Numbered from the stretch's first letter, positions 43,531-52,610 are shown. The stretch is DNA of 64,000 nt from Streptomyces phaeolivaceus (GCF_009184865.1 NZ_CP045096.1:434001-498000), one strand, 5' to 3'. Notes: generated by a model not told the origin, from the sequence alone. Program-made: numbers and translations.

Positions 43531-44888
43531 CATCGGAGCGGGTGGAGGAGAAGGTCCGGGAGACGCTGCACGCGGTCGCCCTGGACCGGGTGCGGGCGCC
43601 GGGGGACCTGGCGGAGCGGGTGGTGCGACGGCGCGGCCGACGCCGTTTCGCGCAGGCCGCGGGGGCGGCCATGGCGGTCGCCGCGATCGGCGTCGGGACG
43701 GTGTTCGGGCTCGGGGGCGGCGGTGCGGTGGACCAGGACCGGCCGGTGCGGCCCGCGGTGTCGCCGGAGGGCTGGCAGCCGTGGCGGAGCGACGGGGACG
43801 GGGCCGCCGAGCGGGGCTGTCTGGTGGACGGTTCCGCGCTGTACTGCGCCGGGTCCGAGTACGACGCCGCGAAGTTCGACGCCAACACCGGCGAGCGGCT
43901 GTGGACGGTCGAGGTCAACGGCGAGGGCAACGGGCCCGACCACCCGTTCGCCGTGCGCGACGGCGTGCTCTACGGCTACCGCAACCACACCGCCGACAAG
44001 CAGCCGAACGGGGACTACGCGGGCGGTACCGACCTGATGGCGGTGAACACCGACACCGGCAAGAGGCTGTGGTCGGTGGAGATGGCGCACGACAACCGCG
44101 ACGACCAGTCCGCCCTGCTCATCGACGGCGCGATCCTGGCCAACACCCCGACGGATCGCACGATGACGGCCCTCGATCCGCTGACCGGTGCGGAGAAGTG
44201 GCGCCACACCTGGGGCAAGGGCATCTGGTGCGACCGGGCGGTGCTGAGCGGGGTGCCCTACCTTCTGTGCACGCCGGAGACCAAGAAGTCCGGCGACACC
44301 GACGTCTTCCGTCTCGACCCCGTCACCGGCAGTGCCGAGAAGGTCACGACCCTCCCCGGCCGGCACCAGATCGCCGGGACCCTGGAAGACCGGCTGGTCC
44401 TGATGGCGTCGGCGGACGCGGACAGCCCGACCTCCGGGGACCTGCTGCTGACCCTCCTCGACGGCACCGGTGAACGGATCTCGCACCCGTACCGGATCGA
44501 CGGACCGGTGGCCAACTCGGACGTCATCGGTGATCTGCTGATCACCGTGGACTGGACGGGCGAGGTCACCGCCCACTCACTGACCACGGCGAAGACCCTG
44601 TGGAGCAGTCCGGTGGGCTTCGAGATGCCCGACCAGGACAGCGTCGACGGCATCGCCACTCCCGTGGTGTCGGAGGAGCAGGGGGTCGTGTACTTCCTCA
44701 ATCCGGCCGGGGACCTGTCCGGTCTCGCTCTGGGCACGGGCGAGCGGGTCTGGCGCGGTCACGTCGACCTGGGCGCGTCCGGGTCGGGCGGGTACGGGGG
44801 TCGGCCCCAACTCCTGCTCTACGGCGATGCGTTGATCGCCGGAGAGGGCGGCAGGCTCGTCTCCGTGCTGCCACGGATCGCCGACTGA
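43527..44888 (+). CDS. Membrane-anchored PQQ-like beta-propeller protein
   Basis: A 453-residue protein. The first 45 residues are cytosolic and charged (ERVEEKVRETLHAVALDRVR). One helix follows (AAGAAMAVAAIGVGTVFGLG), then a large extracellular propeller made of PQQ-type repeats (DANTGERLWTVEVNG, NTDTGKRLWSVEM, DPLTGAEKWRHTWG). The layout resembles anti-sigma or sensor partners of SigE-family factors, but no zinc motif is seen. Coupled to the sigma gene by ATGA. A strong terminator follows. Confidence 0.85.
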   Translation: MTSERVEEKVRETLHAVALDRVRAPGDLAERVVRRRGRRRFAQAAGAAMAVAAIGVGTVFGLGGGGAVDQDRPVRPAVSPEGWQPWRSDGDGAAERGCLVDGSALYCAGSEYDAAKFDANTGERLWTVEVNGEGNGPDHPFAVRDGVLYGYRNHTADKQPNGDYAGGTDLMAVNTDTGKRLWSVEMAHDNRDDQSALLIDGAILANTPTDRTMTALDPLTGAEKWRHTWGKGIWCDRAVLSGVPYLLCTPETKKSGDTDVFRLDPVTGSAEKVTTLPGRHQIAGTLEDRLVLMASADADSPTSGDLLLTLLDGTGERISHPYRIDGPVANSDVIGDLLITVDWTGEVTAHSLTTAKTLWSSPVGFEMPDQDSVDGIATPVVSEEQGVVYFLNPAGDLSGLALGTGERVWRGHVDLGASGSGGYGGRPQLLLYGDALIAGEGGRLVSVLPRIAD

Positions 44889-44932
44889 CGGATCGCCGAC
44901 CGGCCGAAGGCGTCACGGATCGGCACCACCGC

Positions 44933-44970
44933 GCGAGTGCCCCGGACCGAACCCGGCCCGGGGCACTCGC
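44933..44970. terminator. Bidirectional terminator hairpin
   Basis: GCGAGTGCCCCGG (44933-44945) pairs perfectly with CCGGGGCACTCGC (44958-44970) across a 12-nt loop. It lies between the convergent propeller gene and the LuxR gene and serves both. Confidence 0.8.
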
Positions 44971-44985
44971 TCACGCGCTCGCGCG

Positions 44986-45285
44986 CTACGCGACACCGAC
45001 GGGCTGCGCCCGGACCCCGCTCCGCCCCGTCAAACGGAACGTTTCCTCCAAGCGGTCGGCCCGATCCGCCCGCAGCGCGAGGACCCCGGCACGCAGGGCG
45101 GTCACGATCAGATGCGTACGGTTCCTCGCGCACAGCTTCTCCCGGAGGCTGCGCATGTGGGAGGCCACCGTGCGGGGTGAGATCGACAGCCGCCGCGACA
45201 TGTCCGCGTCCGACAGACCGTGGGCTGCCAGAAGGAGGATCTCCAGTTCCCGGGCGCTGAGTCGGCCGGAGCTGTCCACTGTCAT
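44986..45285 (-). CDS. Single-domain LuxR-type DNA-binding protein
   Basis: A 99-residue protein that is little more than a LuxR helix-turn-helix: LSARELEILLLAAHGLSDAD, RRLSISPRTVASHMRSLREK, then a Leu/Arg-rich C-terminus. There is no receiver or ligand domain. Such GerE-like proteins act as development or cluster regulators. It faces away from the response regulator at 45526, sharing a 240-bp promoter region in which I see no clear operator. The ATG at 45285 is the likely start. Confidence 0.8.
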   Translation of the reverse strand: MTVDSSGRLSARELEILLLAAHGLSDADMSRRLSISPRTVASHMRSLREKLCARNRTHLIVTALRAGVLALRADRADRLEETFRLTGRSGVRAQPVGVA

Positions 45286-45525
45286 GGGTGCCTGCCTTGT
45301 TCGGAGGGGGTCGGTGACCCGTGTGTCGTCCGTGTGCTGCGCTGTGACTCTTTCGTGACACCCGGGCCCCGGCCATCGACCGTTCGACCGATACCCGGCG
45401 GTAGTCATCGGCCGATCGGCCTCGGTCCATCCGCCCGCCGCGGATCTTTCGCCGGGAAAGCGCCAACCGTCCGTTTCGGCAGGGCGGTTCGGCCGCCGGC
45501 TTCCGCGGTCCGCCGGACCGGCCGG

Positions 45526-46227
45526 ATGATCCATGGCATGCTCGGCCGCGTGAGCCGCACCCCCACGCGCGTGATGATTGCCGACGATCAGGATCTGGTC
45601 CGGGCCGGTTTCCGACTCATCCTCGACGCCCAGGAGGGCATCGAGGTGGTCGGGGAGGCCGCCGACGGGCTCGCGTGCGTGGAGTTGGCGCGCACGCTGC
45701 GGCCGGACGTGTGTCTGGTGGACGTCCGGATGCCGAAGCTGGACGGGCTGGAGGTGACCCGGCTGCTGGCCGGACCGGGGGCCACGCACCCGACCCAGGT
45801 CGTCGTGGTCACCAGCTTCGACCAGGACGACTACCTCAACATCGCGCTGCGCAACGGCGCTTGCGGCTTCCTGCTGAAGGACGCCGCGCCCGCGCTGCTG
45901 ATCGAGGCGGTGCGGGCGGCGGCGCGCGGTGACGCGCTGGTCTCGCCCGGGGTGACGGTCCGGCTGCTCAAGCAGCTGGAGGAGCGGTCGTCGGTACCGG
46001 CGGACGGCACCGGCGTGCCCGAATCCTCGCTCAGCACAAGGGAGTTGGATGTCGCCCGGCTGGTCGCGGTGGGCCGCACCAACCAGGAGATCAGCGACGA
46101 GCTGTGTCTGTCCCTGTCCACCGTGAAGACTCATCTGGGCCACATCCACCACAAGCTCGGCGTACGCAACCGCGTCGAGGTCGCCGCGTGGGCCTGGGCC
46201 AACGGGACCGTGCGCACGGCGCGTTGA
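45526..46227 (+). CDS. NarL/LuxR-family response regulator
   Basis: A receiver (RVMIADDQDLVRAGFRLILD, phospho-Asp in VCLVDVRMPKLDG, Lys in GFLLKDAAP) joined to a LuxR domain (LSTRELDVARLVAVGRTNQE to STVKTHLGHIHHKLGV). The start is uncertain: ATGs at 45526 and 45538 and a GTG at 45550 (VSRTPTRVM) all lack a good ribosome site. It precedes its kinase gene by about 150 bp, which holds a GGCATG-TC-CATGCC palindrome (46351-46364). Confidence 0.9.
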   Translation: MIHGMLGRVSRTPTRVMIADDQDLVRAGFRLILDAQEGIEVVGEAADGLACVELARTLRPDVCLVDVRMPKLDGLEVTRLLAGPGATHPTQVVVVTSFDQDDYLNIALRNGACGFLLKDAAPALLIEAVRAAARGDALVSPGVTVRLLKQLEERSSVPADGTGVPESSLSTRELDVARLVAVGRTNQEISDELCLSLSTVKTHLGHIHHKLGVRNRVEVAAWAWANGTVRTAR

Positions 46228-46378
46228 ACGCCGTCGTGCGTACCGCAGGTCGAACGGAATCGTGCGGGTCGCGCGTCGGTGGTGACTGCATGAACATCTC
46301 ATGGTCGATCTGTGTCACTGCCCACAGAACGACGCACCGCCTGCAAGCGAGGCATGTCCATGCCTAACCTGCACTTCC

Positions 46379-47725
46379 ATGACCACTTCGTCACTCGCGG
46401 CACTCTCGGCACGAGCGACCCAGCCACACCACCACGGCCGACCCCGGTCACCCGTGCGGCGGCTGAGCCACCAGACCCTGTACCCGGCGCTGGGCGTGCT
46501 GTGGCTGCTCGACGTGGGCATCATCGTGTCGCAGCAGCGGGGCCCCCTGGACTGGCTGCCGCTGGTGACGGGCCCGGTCGCCCTGGCGCTGGTGCTGGTG
46601 CCCGACGCCCGGCTGAGCATCACCTGGCGTACCGGCCTGTGCGCGGTCCTCTCGACGACGGTGACGCTGGGCACCTCCCTGATGGGGTGGGCCATGCCCG
46701 AATGGGGGCTGCTGGAGACGGCGTGCATGCTGGTCCTGCTCGCCCGCACCTGCCGCAATGTGGACCGGCCCCGTGTCGCCCTCGCCCTGGCCGCCTCGAT
46801 GGGGGCCAGCGTCATCGACGAGCCCCTGCGCACCGGGGGCACGGGAATCACCCTCACCTACCCGTTCCTGCTGACGTTCGCGGTCGGCGGGGCCGTCGGC
46901 ACGGGCTGCTATCTGCGCACGCTGGACGCCCGGCGCCGTCGTACGATCGCCGCCGTACGGCTCGCCGAGCGGATCCAACTCGCCCGGGAACTGCATGACT
47001 TCGTCGCCCACCATGTGACGGGCATCATCGCGCAGGCGCATGCCGCCGGGGTGATCCACGAGAGCGCGCCCCAGCAGGTCGGCCCCATCCTCACCAATAT
47101 CGCGGAGGCCGGGCAGCGGACCATGGACTCCATGCGCCGGCTGATCCGGGTGCTGCGCGAGGACGGCGAGCAGACCGTCATCGAGCGCCCGGAGGAGCCG
47201 TACGCCGAACTCACCAAACTGGTCTCGGCGTTCAGCGGCCAGGGGGACGGTTCGACCGCGCAGCTGGAGATCACCGGAGCCGCCCGGCGCAGCGGTCTGC
47301 TGCCCGAGGTGGGCTCCGCGGCGCATCGTGTGGTGCAGGAGGCGCTGACCAACGTACGGCGGCACGCGCCGGGCAGTCAGGCGACCGTGCGCGTCCATCG
47401 CACCCGTGACGATCTGCTCCGGGTCGACGTGTACAACGCCGGGTCCGCGCGGAGTGTCTCGCGGCCCACCGGCGGACGCGGCGGCTACGGCCTGATCGGG
47501 CTGCGCGAGCGGGCGGAGGCGGTCGGCGGCTCCCTGACGGCGGGTCCCGCCGACGACGGCGGCTGGTGGCTCATCGCCCATTTCCCGGTCCTCACGGAGG
47601 CCGTGCCGGAAAGCGCCGAGGATGCGTCCGGATCGGTGCCGTCGCCGCGTCGGCCGTCCGGCCGCCACGCGAAGCCGAACACGCACACGGAGCCCGAACC
47701 GGACATGAGTTGGGACGCGGGATAG
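46379..47725 (+). CDS. Sensor histidine kinase (HisKA_3)
   Basis: A 448-residue kinase: five or six membrane helices (residues 35-200), the dimerisation helix with phospho-His in RELHDFVAHHVTGIIAQAHA, and the ATPase domain (VVQEALTNVRRHAPGSQATV, GLIGLRERAEAVGG). The C-terminal 45 residues are Ser/Pro/Glu-rich and disordered. It pairs with the regulator at 45526. Because it lies directly upstream of the peptide locus at 47.9-55.6 kb, it may control that locus. Confidence 0.9.
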   Translation: MTTSSLAALSARATQPHHHGRPRSPVRRLSHQTLYPALGVLWLLDVGIIVSQQRGPLDWLPLVTGPVALALVLVPDARLSITWRTGLCAVLSTTVTLGTSLMGWAMPEWGLLETACMLVLLARTCRNVDRPRVALALAASMGASVIDEPLRTGGTGITLTYPFLLTFAVGGAVGTGCYLRTLDARRRRTIAAVRLAERIQLARELHDFVAHHVTGIIAQAHAAGVIHESAPQQVGPILTNIAEAGQRTMDSMRRLIRVLREDGEQTVIERPEEPYAELTKLVSAFSGQGDGSTAQLEITGAARRSGLLPEVGSAAHRVVQEALTNVRRHAPGSQATVRVHRTRDDLLRVDVYNAGSARSVSRPTGGRGGYGLIGLRERAEAVGGSLTAGPADDGGWWLIAHFPVLTEAVPESAEDASGSVPSPRRPSGRHAKPNTHTEPEPDMSWDAG

Positions 47726-47945
47726 CGGGGACCGGGCGCGGGTCGGGACGGTGCGGGGCGGGAATTAGGCAATTCTGCGAATCGCGCCGGGACGGCCCAC
47801 CCTCTAACGTCGGAGTCGCAAAGGCGCCGGGGCGGCCTTCTCTCGTCCCGCAGAGTGGTGAATCGGCCCGGACCGGGCCCTTTCCGGGGCCCGTTCCACC
47901 GCTTTCCCGTTCTCCCGTACGCCTCCCAGGAGACCCAGGAGCCCT

Positions 47946-49361
47946 ATGAGTACGGCGGTAGTGGTGGGCAGCGGTCCGAACGGTCTCGCCGCCGCCGTGT
48001 TCCTCGCCCGGGAGGGCCTGGACGTCACCGTGCTGGAGGCCGCCGACACCATCGGCGGCGGCACCCGCACCAGTGAACTGACCCCGGGTCTGCTGCACGA
48101 CCACTGCTCCGCGACCCATCCCATGGCCGTCGGCTCGCCGTTCCTGCGGAGCCTCGACCTCGGCCGCCACGGACTCGTCTGGCGGCTGCCGGACATCGAC
48201 TGCGTCCATCCGCTGGACTCGGGGGAGGCCGGGGTCCTGCACCGGTCGGTGCGGGAGACCGCCGAAGGCCTCGGTGAGCGCGACGGCCGCGGTTGGCGGC
48301 GGGTGTTCGGGCCGCTCGCGGAGGGCTACGACGCGCTGGCCGAGGATCTGATGAGGCCGCTCGCGCATGTGCCGCGCCATCCGCTGCGGCTGGCGGCGTT
48401 CGGCCCGCGGGCCCTGCTGCCCGCCGCCGTGGTGGCCCGGCGATGGCGGACCGAGAGCGCCCGCGCCCTCTTCGCCGGGGTGGCCGCGCACGCGTTCCGC
48501 CCGTTCGACCGGCCGGCGAGCGCCGCGGTCGGGCTGACGATCATCGCCGCCGGTCACCGGCACGGCTGGCCGGTGGCGGCGGGCGGCTCCCGGGCGATCG
48601 CCGACGCGCTCGCGGCCCGACTCACCGAGTTCGGCGGCCGGATCGAGACCGGGGTGCGGGTGCGCTCGCTCGCCGATCTGCCGCCGGCGGACGTGGTCAT
48701 GTTCGACCTCGCCCCGCGCGCGGTCGCCGACGTCCTGGGCGACCGGCTGCCGCGGCGGGTGGCCCGCGCCTATCGCCGCTACCGGCACGGACCCGGCGCG
48801 TTCAAGGTCGACTTCGCCGTCCAGGACGGGGTGCCCTGGAGCAACGAGGCGGCCCGCCGGGCGGGCACCGTGCACCTCGGCGGGAACTACGCGGAGGTCG
48901 CCGCCGGCGAACGGGCGATCCACGAAGGGCGCATGCCCGAGCGGCCGTTCGTCCTCGTCGGGCAGCAGTACCTGGCCGATCCCGGGCGCTCCAAGGGCGA
49001 CATCCACCCGGTCTGGACGTACGCGCACGTCCCGCACGGCTACGACGGCGACGCCACGGCGGCGGTCGTCGCCCAGATCGAACGGTTCGCCCCCGGATTC
49101 CGTGAACGAATCCTGGACCGGGCCGTCCGCCCGCCCTCAGGGTTCGAGGAGTACAACCCGAACTACGTCGGCGGTGACATCGTCGCCGGGGCGAACACCG
49201 CCTTCCAGCTCGTGATGCGCCCGCGTGCCGCGCTCGACCCCTACAGCACGGGCGTACCCGGTATGTACATCTGCTCGGCGGCCACACCACCCGGAGCCGG
49301 CGCGCACGGAATGTGCGGTGCGAACGCGGCGGCGTCGGCATTGCGCGGGCTTCGCCGGTAA
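47946..49361 (+). CDS. FAD-dependent oxidoreductase (phytoene-desaturase-like)
   Basis: A 471-residue NAD(P)/FAD oxidoreductase of the CrtI/amine-oxidase fold: VVVGSGPNGLAAAVFLAREG at the N-terminus, IGGGTRTSEL for the FAD pyrophosphate, and a C-terminal FAD motif CSAATPPGAGAHGMCGANAA. There is no carotenoid gene nearby. It is followed by a very strong terminator and then the small peptide gene, so it is a separate transcript. It could still modify the peptide; this is inference from position. Confidence 0.85.
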   Translation: MSTAVVVGSGPNGLAAAVFLAREGLDVTVLEAADTIGGGTRTSELTPGLLHDHCSATHPMAVGSPFLRSLDLGRHGLVWRLPDIDCVHPLDSGEAGVLHRSVRETAEGLGERDGRGWRRVFGPLAEGYDALAEDLMRPLAHVPRHPLRLAAFGPRALLPAAVVARRWRTESARALFAGVAAHAFRPFDRPASAAVGLTIIAAGHRHGWPVAAGGSRAIADALAARLTEFGGRIETGVRVRSLADLPPADVVMFDLAPRAVADVLGDRLPRRVARAYRRYRHGPGAFKVDFAVQDGVPWSNEAARRAGTVHLGGNYAEVAAGERAIHEGRMPERPFVLVGQQYLADPGRSKGDIHPVWTYAHVPHGYDGDATAAVVAQIERFAPGFRERILDRAVRPPSGFEEYNPNYVGGDIVAGANTAFQLVMRPRAALDPYSTGVPGMYICSAATPPGAGAHGMCGANAAASALRGLRR

Positions 49362-49373
49362 TCACCTTTCACG

Positions 49374-49405
49374 AAAGGCCCGGACCGCATGGTCCGGGCC
49401 TTTTT
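49374..49405 (+). terminator. Rho-independent terminator
   Basis: AAAGGCCCGGACC (49374-49386) pairs with GGTCCGGGCCTTT (49391-49403) across the loop GCAT and runs into a T tract. It ends the oxidoreductase transcript 13 bp after its stop and isolates the peptide gene. Confidence 0.95.
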
Positions 49406-49548
49406 CCGTGTCGCCCGCACCCTGAGAATCCCCCTCTGGAATTCGGTAATTTTCTGGATGTGAAGCCACCGCGGGTGCCCGTAGTGTTCTTTCTCGAAGG
49501 GCACGGAAAAAGGTTCCCCGAAGCCCTCGGAACGAAAGGGAAAAGCGA

Positions 49549-49836
49549 ATGAGCAGCATTGCGAAGGCGATGGACCGGATGGACCTCCCCGTGGAGGGTG
49601 TCATCCTCGCGTCCGCCCGTCCGACCCTCGGTACCCCGCGCATCGGCCGGGTGAACGGCGCCAACGCCCTCAACGCGCTCGCCGCCCTGGGCGACCTGGC
49701 GCAGGTCGCCGGCGGTGTCGGCCAGGTGGTCGGCGCGGCCAGCGCGGTCGAGGCCAACAACGCCGCGGTGGACGCCAACAACGCCGTGGCGAACGCCGCG
49801 AACGCCCAGGCCGCGGCGGTCGGCGGCACCGTCTGA
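49549..49836 (+). CDS. Ala/Asn-rich small peptide, candidate RiPP or bacteriocin precursor
   Basis: A 95-residue peptide I do not recognise. Residues 1-35 are mixed and charged (AKAMDRMDLPVEGVIL), leader-like. Residues 36-66 form a Gly/Ala/Val-rich amphipathic or membrane-active segment with small-residue motifs (AGGVGQVVGAA), including a Gly-Gly at 55-56. Residues 67-90 are built on heptads VEANNAA, VDANNAV and ANAANAQ, and the end is VGGTV. It has no Cys and almost no Ser/Thr in the second half, which excludes lanthionine chemistry. It has its own ribosome site (AAAGGGAAAAG), a terminator before it and a hairpin after it, and heads a co-directional operon with transport and modification genes. 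Confidence 0.7.
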   Translation: MSSIAKAMDRMDLPVEGVILASARPTLGTPRIGRVNGANALNALAALGDLAQVAGGVGQVVGAASAVEANNAAVDANNAVANAANAQAAAVGGTV

Positions 49837-49897
49837 TCGGAGCCGGACGGCCACGCTCCCCGCGGCTGACCCGAATCGATCGAGTACGCGCATGAAA

Positions 49898-49932
49898 ACT
49901 GCCGGGCCAGAGGTGTGTTCTGGCCCGGCAGT
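49898..49932 (+). terminator. Attenuator hairpin between peptide gene and downstream operon
   Basis: A perfect 14-bp stem, ACTGCCGGGCCAGA (49898-49911) with TCTGGCCCGGCAGT (49919-49932), closes a 7-nt loop. There is no T tract, so partial read-through is expected. Such a hairpin directly after a precursor gene typically keeps precursor mRNA more abundant than that of the maturation genes. Confidence 0.8.
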
Positions 49933-49983
49933 GTGCCCTGAGGCAAAAAATCGCAACCAGAGGCTACCACGAAAGAGGGGCCC

Positions 49984-51948
49984 GTGAAATTCAGCGGAAT
50001 AATTCCGGCGGTCGTTCCGGGAAGGATCACCTCGGCGGTGTTCGGACCGGCTCCGGTCGCCCGGGATCGTGCCATCGGCATGTCCGAGCGGCTGGCCGCC
50101 GTGTCCAGCCTGCAGTCCTCCCTGGAGTACCTGACCCAGCGCAAGGACATCGAGAAGGGCGGCATGAACGACTGGGAGGTCGCCCGGCAGTACCTGGCCG
50201 GAGCCGGCCCCGTGACGCGCCGTCTGGTCGACGGTGTCAGCGGCGTGCGTACCACGACCGCCCTGCACCTCGCCCGCTCCGCCGTGTCCCTCGCCATGCT
50301 GCTGCCCGGCGACTCCCGCTGGCGCGGCGCCGGCAACGTCTTCCTCGGCGCGTCGTCCGCGCTGCTGTCACCGCGTCACCACTACGGCGGCGACGGCTCC
50401 GACCAGGTGGCCACGCTGGTCCAGCTGGCCACCGGCGCGGCCCGGCTGGCCCCCTCGCCCGCGGCCAAGGACGCGCTGCTGTGGTACGCCTCGCTCCAGG
50501 CCGGCATGGCCTACGCGGTGTCCGGCTGGGTCAAGCTCTTCGGCAAGCCCTGGCGGGACGCGTCCGCGCTCGGCGGCGTGATGCGCACCCGTACGTACGG
50601 GCACGAGGGCCTGCACCGGTGGACCTGCGAGCACCCGAGGACCGCCAAGGCGCTGACCCACGGTGTGCTGGCCCTGGAGTGCCTGTTCCCGCTCGTCTAC
50701 GCCCGCGGCGGCAAGCTCACCCGCTCCATGATCACCAGTGCCGCCGCCTTCCATGTGGCCAACGGCTACTTCATGGGTCTCAGCAGGTTCGTGACCGCCT
50801 TCCCCGCGTTCCACCCGCTGGTCGCCTACACGGCCACCCCCCGCTCCCACCCGACCGTCGCCGGCCGTGACGACCGTGCGCTGACCGCCGCGGTCGTCGC
50901 GCTCGCGGGCGGCACCGCCGCTGCCGCCGCCACCGTCGTTCGACGACGCCTGCGCACCACCGAGGGCTGGCACACCTCCCGGACGCTGACCACCCGGAGC
51001 AAGAACCTGCTCCAGTACGAGGAGTACTCGCCGGGCGCCCCCGACCAGCCGGTGGTCGTGCTCGCCGGTGGACTGCTGTCGACCAGCGAGCACTACGCGT
51101 GGATCGCGGAGCGCCTGTGCCACGAGACCCGGTACGGGGTGGTCACCTACGCCCGCGCCGGATACGCCGGCAGCCGCCGCCGGGCCACCACCGGATTCCG
51201 GCTGTCGGAGTCCGTGCGGGACCTCGTCGACCTGGTGAACGGGGCCGTCGCCCCGGGCCGCAAGGTGATCCTCGTCGGCCACTCCATCGGCGGCGAGCTG
51301 GCCCGCCGCGCCGCCCGCCACCTGGGCGACCGGGTCCAGGGCATCGTCTACCTCGACTCCTCCCACCCCGGCCAGTTCAGCAGCGGGCTGGGCGCGAGCG
51401 AGAAGGGGCTGGCCGGCAACTTCGCGAGCGTCGGCCGGGCGCTGCGGCTGGGCACCGGCATCCTCCTCACCCGTCCGGTGTGGATCAACGAACTGCCGTA
51501 CGCCTACCGGAAGAAGGTCTTCGCGCAGTACGCGGACGCCCGTATGTGGGAAGCCGCGCGCCGCGAATGGAAGGCGATCCGGGCCGACTTCACGTCCTTC
51601 ACCGGCGCCCTCGCCCGCGTCGAGGGGGTGCCCGCGCTGGTGGTCTCCGCCCAGCGGACCGTGGACCGCAACCCCGAACAGCTGCTGCTGCACGGGGAGT
51701 TGGCCGAGGCGCACGTCGGCGCGCGCACCGAGAGCGTGGTCATCGAGGGTGCCACCCACGAGACGATGCTGATCACCAGCCGCTACGCGAACCAGGTGAC
51801 GGACCGGATCATCGCGTTCTTCGACGGCCAGGACCGCCGCTCCACCACCGCCACCACCTCCACCTCCTCCTCCACGTCCACCACCGCCACGGCCTCCTCC
51901 GCCTCTCGTCCCGGCCGTCCCGTCGCCCGGAAGGAGGCCGCCCGATGA
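49984..51948 (+). CDS. HTTM-like membrane domain fused to an alpha/beta hydrolase
   Basis: A 654-residue fusion. Residues about 75-320 are a membrane domain resembling HTTM (vitamin-K-carboxylase-related) proteins: LLWYASLQAGMAYAVSGWVK followed by LFGKPWRD, HEGLHRW and several helices. Residues about 345-620 are an alpha/beta hydrolase: nucleophile Ser434 in GHSIGGE, an oxyanion-type PVVVLAGGLLS strand and catalytic His592 in GATHETM. The tail is Ser/Thr-rich. A GTG start lies behind GAGGGG. It could cleave or acylate the exported peptide at the membrane; I know of no described enzyme with this architecture. Confidence 0.72.
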   Translation: MKFSGIIPAVVPGRITSAVFGPAPVARDRAIGMSERLAAVSSLQSSLEYLTQRKDIEKGGMNDWEVARQYLAGAGPVTRRLVDGVSGVRTTTALHLARSAVSLAMLLPGDSRWRGAGNVFLGASSALLSPRHHYGGDGSDQVATLVQLATGAARLAPSPAAKDALLWYASLQAGMAYAVSGWVKLFGKPWRDASALGGVMRTRTYGHEGLHRWTCEHPRTAKALTHGVLALECLFPLVYARGGKLTRSMITSAAAFHVANGYFMGLSRFVTAFPAFHPLVAYTATPRSHPTVAGRDDRALTAAVVALAGGTAAAAATVVRRRLRTTEGWHTSRTLTTRSKNLLQYEEYSPGAPDQPVVVLAGGLLSTSEHYAWIAERLCHETRYGVVTYARAGYAGSRRRATTGFRLSESVRDLVDLVNGAVAPGRKVILVGHSIGGELARRAARHLGDRVQGIVYLDSSHPGQFSSGLGASEKGLAGNFASVGRALRLGTGILLTRPVWINELPYAYRKKVFAQYADARMWEAARREWKAIRADFTSFTGALARVEGVPALVVSAQRTVDRNPEQLLLHGELAEAHVGARTESVVIEGATHETMLITSRYANQVTDRIIAFFDGQDRRSTTATTSTSSSTSTTATASSASRPGRPVARKEAAR

Positions 51949-52610
51949 GCTCCCTGCCACGTCTGCGGCTGAGGAACGCGCTCACCGGAGAGGGTGCCGC
52001 CTGGCGGATCGCCGGAGCGGCGGTGCTGCTGCTCACCCTCGCCGGCCAGCACCCCCACCACGACTTCAGCCGGGTCCGGTCCCGGGACCACTTCTCGCTC
52101 CTGCCGAACTGGCGGTTCTTCGCACCGCATCCCGCCATGTTCGACTACCACTTCCTGTACCGCACGGTCTCCGGCGACGGCTCCGCCTCCACCTGGCGCG
52201 ATGCCAGCGGCATCGTGGACCGCAAGCCGCTCCACCTGATCTGGTTCCCGACCCGCCGCGCCGACAAGTCCGTCTTCGACGCGTGCCAGGAGATCCTGCC
52301 GCGCCTCGACCAGGGCTTCGCCTCCGCCGCCCACACCCCCGGCTACCGTCTGATCACCGAGCACGTACGCACCCGTATCGCGGCCGAGGACACACCGGTC
52401 GGCGATGTCAGGGGCTTCCAGTTCGCCCTGGCCTCCGGCACCGGCTACGACACCCGTCAGGGCCCCCGACTGATGTTCGTCTCGCCCTTCGTGCCGCTCG
52501 ACCCGCACGCGCCCGGCACACCGCTCACCCCGGCCGTCCCGGCCGACGTGGCCGACGCCACCGGCCCGTCCCCCGCGTCCACCTCCGCCCGTGCCGAAGC
52601 GAGGGCCTGA
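51945..52610 (+). CDS. DUF5819-like membrane-anchored protein
   Basis: A 221-residue protein with one N-terminal helix (AWRIAGAAVLLLTLAG) and an extracytoplasmic domain starting PNWRFFAPHPAMFDYHFLYR. The W-x-FFAP-x-P motif is the hallmark of DUF5819-type partners that accompany HTTM proteins. It is coupled to the HTTM-hydrolase gene by ATGA, which supports a two-protein membrane complex. The function of the family is unknown. Confidence 0.7.
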   Translation: MSSLPRLRLRNALTGEGAAWRIAGAAVLLLTLAGQHPHHDFSRVRSRDHFSLLPNWRFFAPHPAMFDYHFLYRTVSGDGSASTWRDASGIVDRKPLHLIWFPTRRADKSVFDACQEILPRLDQGFASAAHTPGYRLITEHVRTRIAAEDTPVGDVRGFQFALASGTGYDTRQGPRLMFVSPFVPLDPHAPGTPLTPAVPADVADATGPSPASTSARAEARA

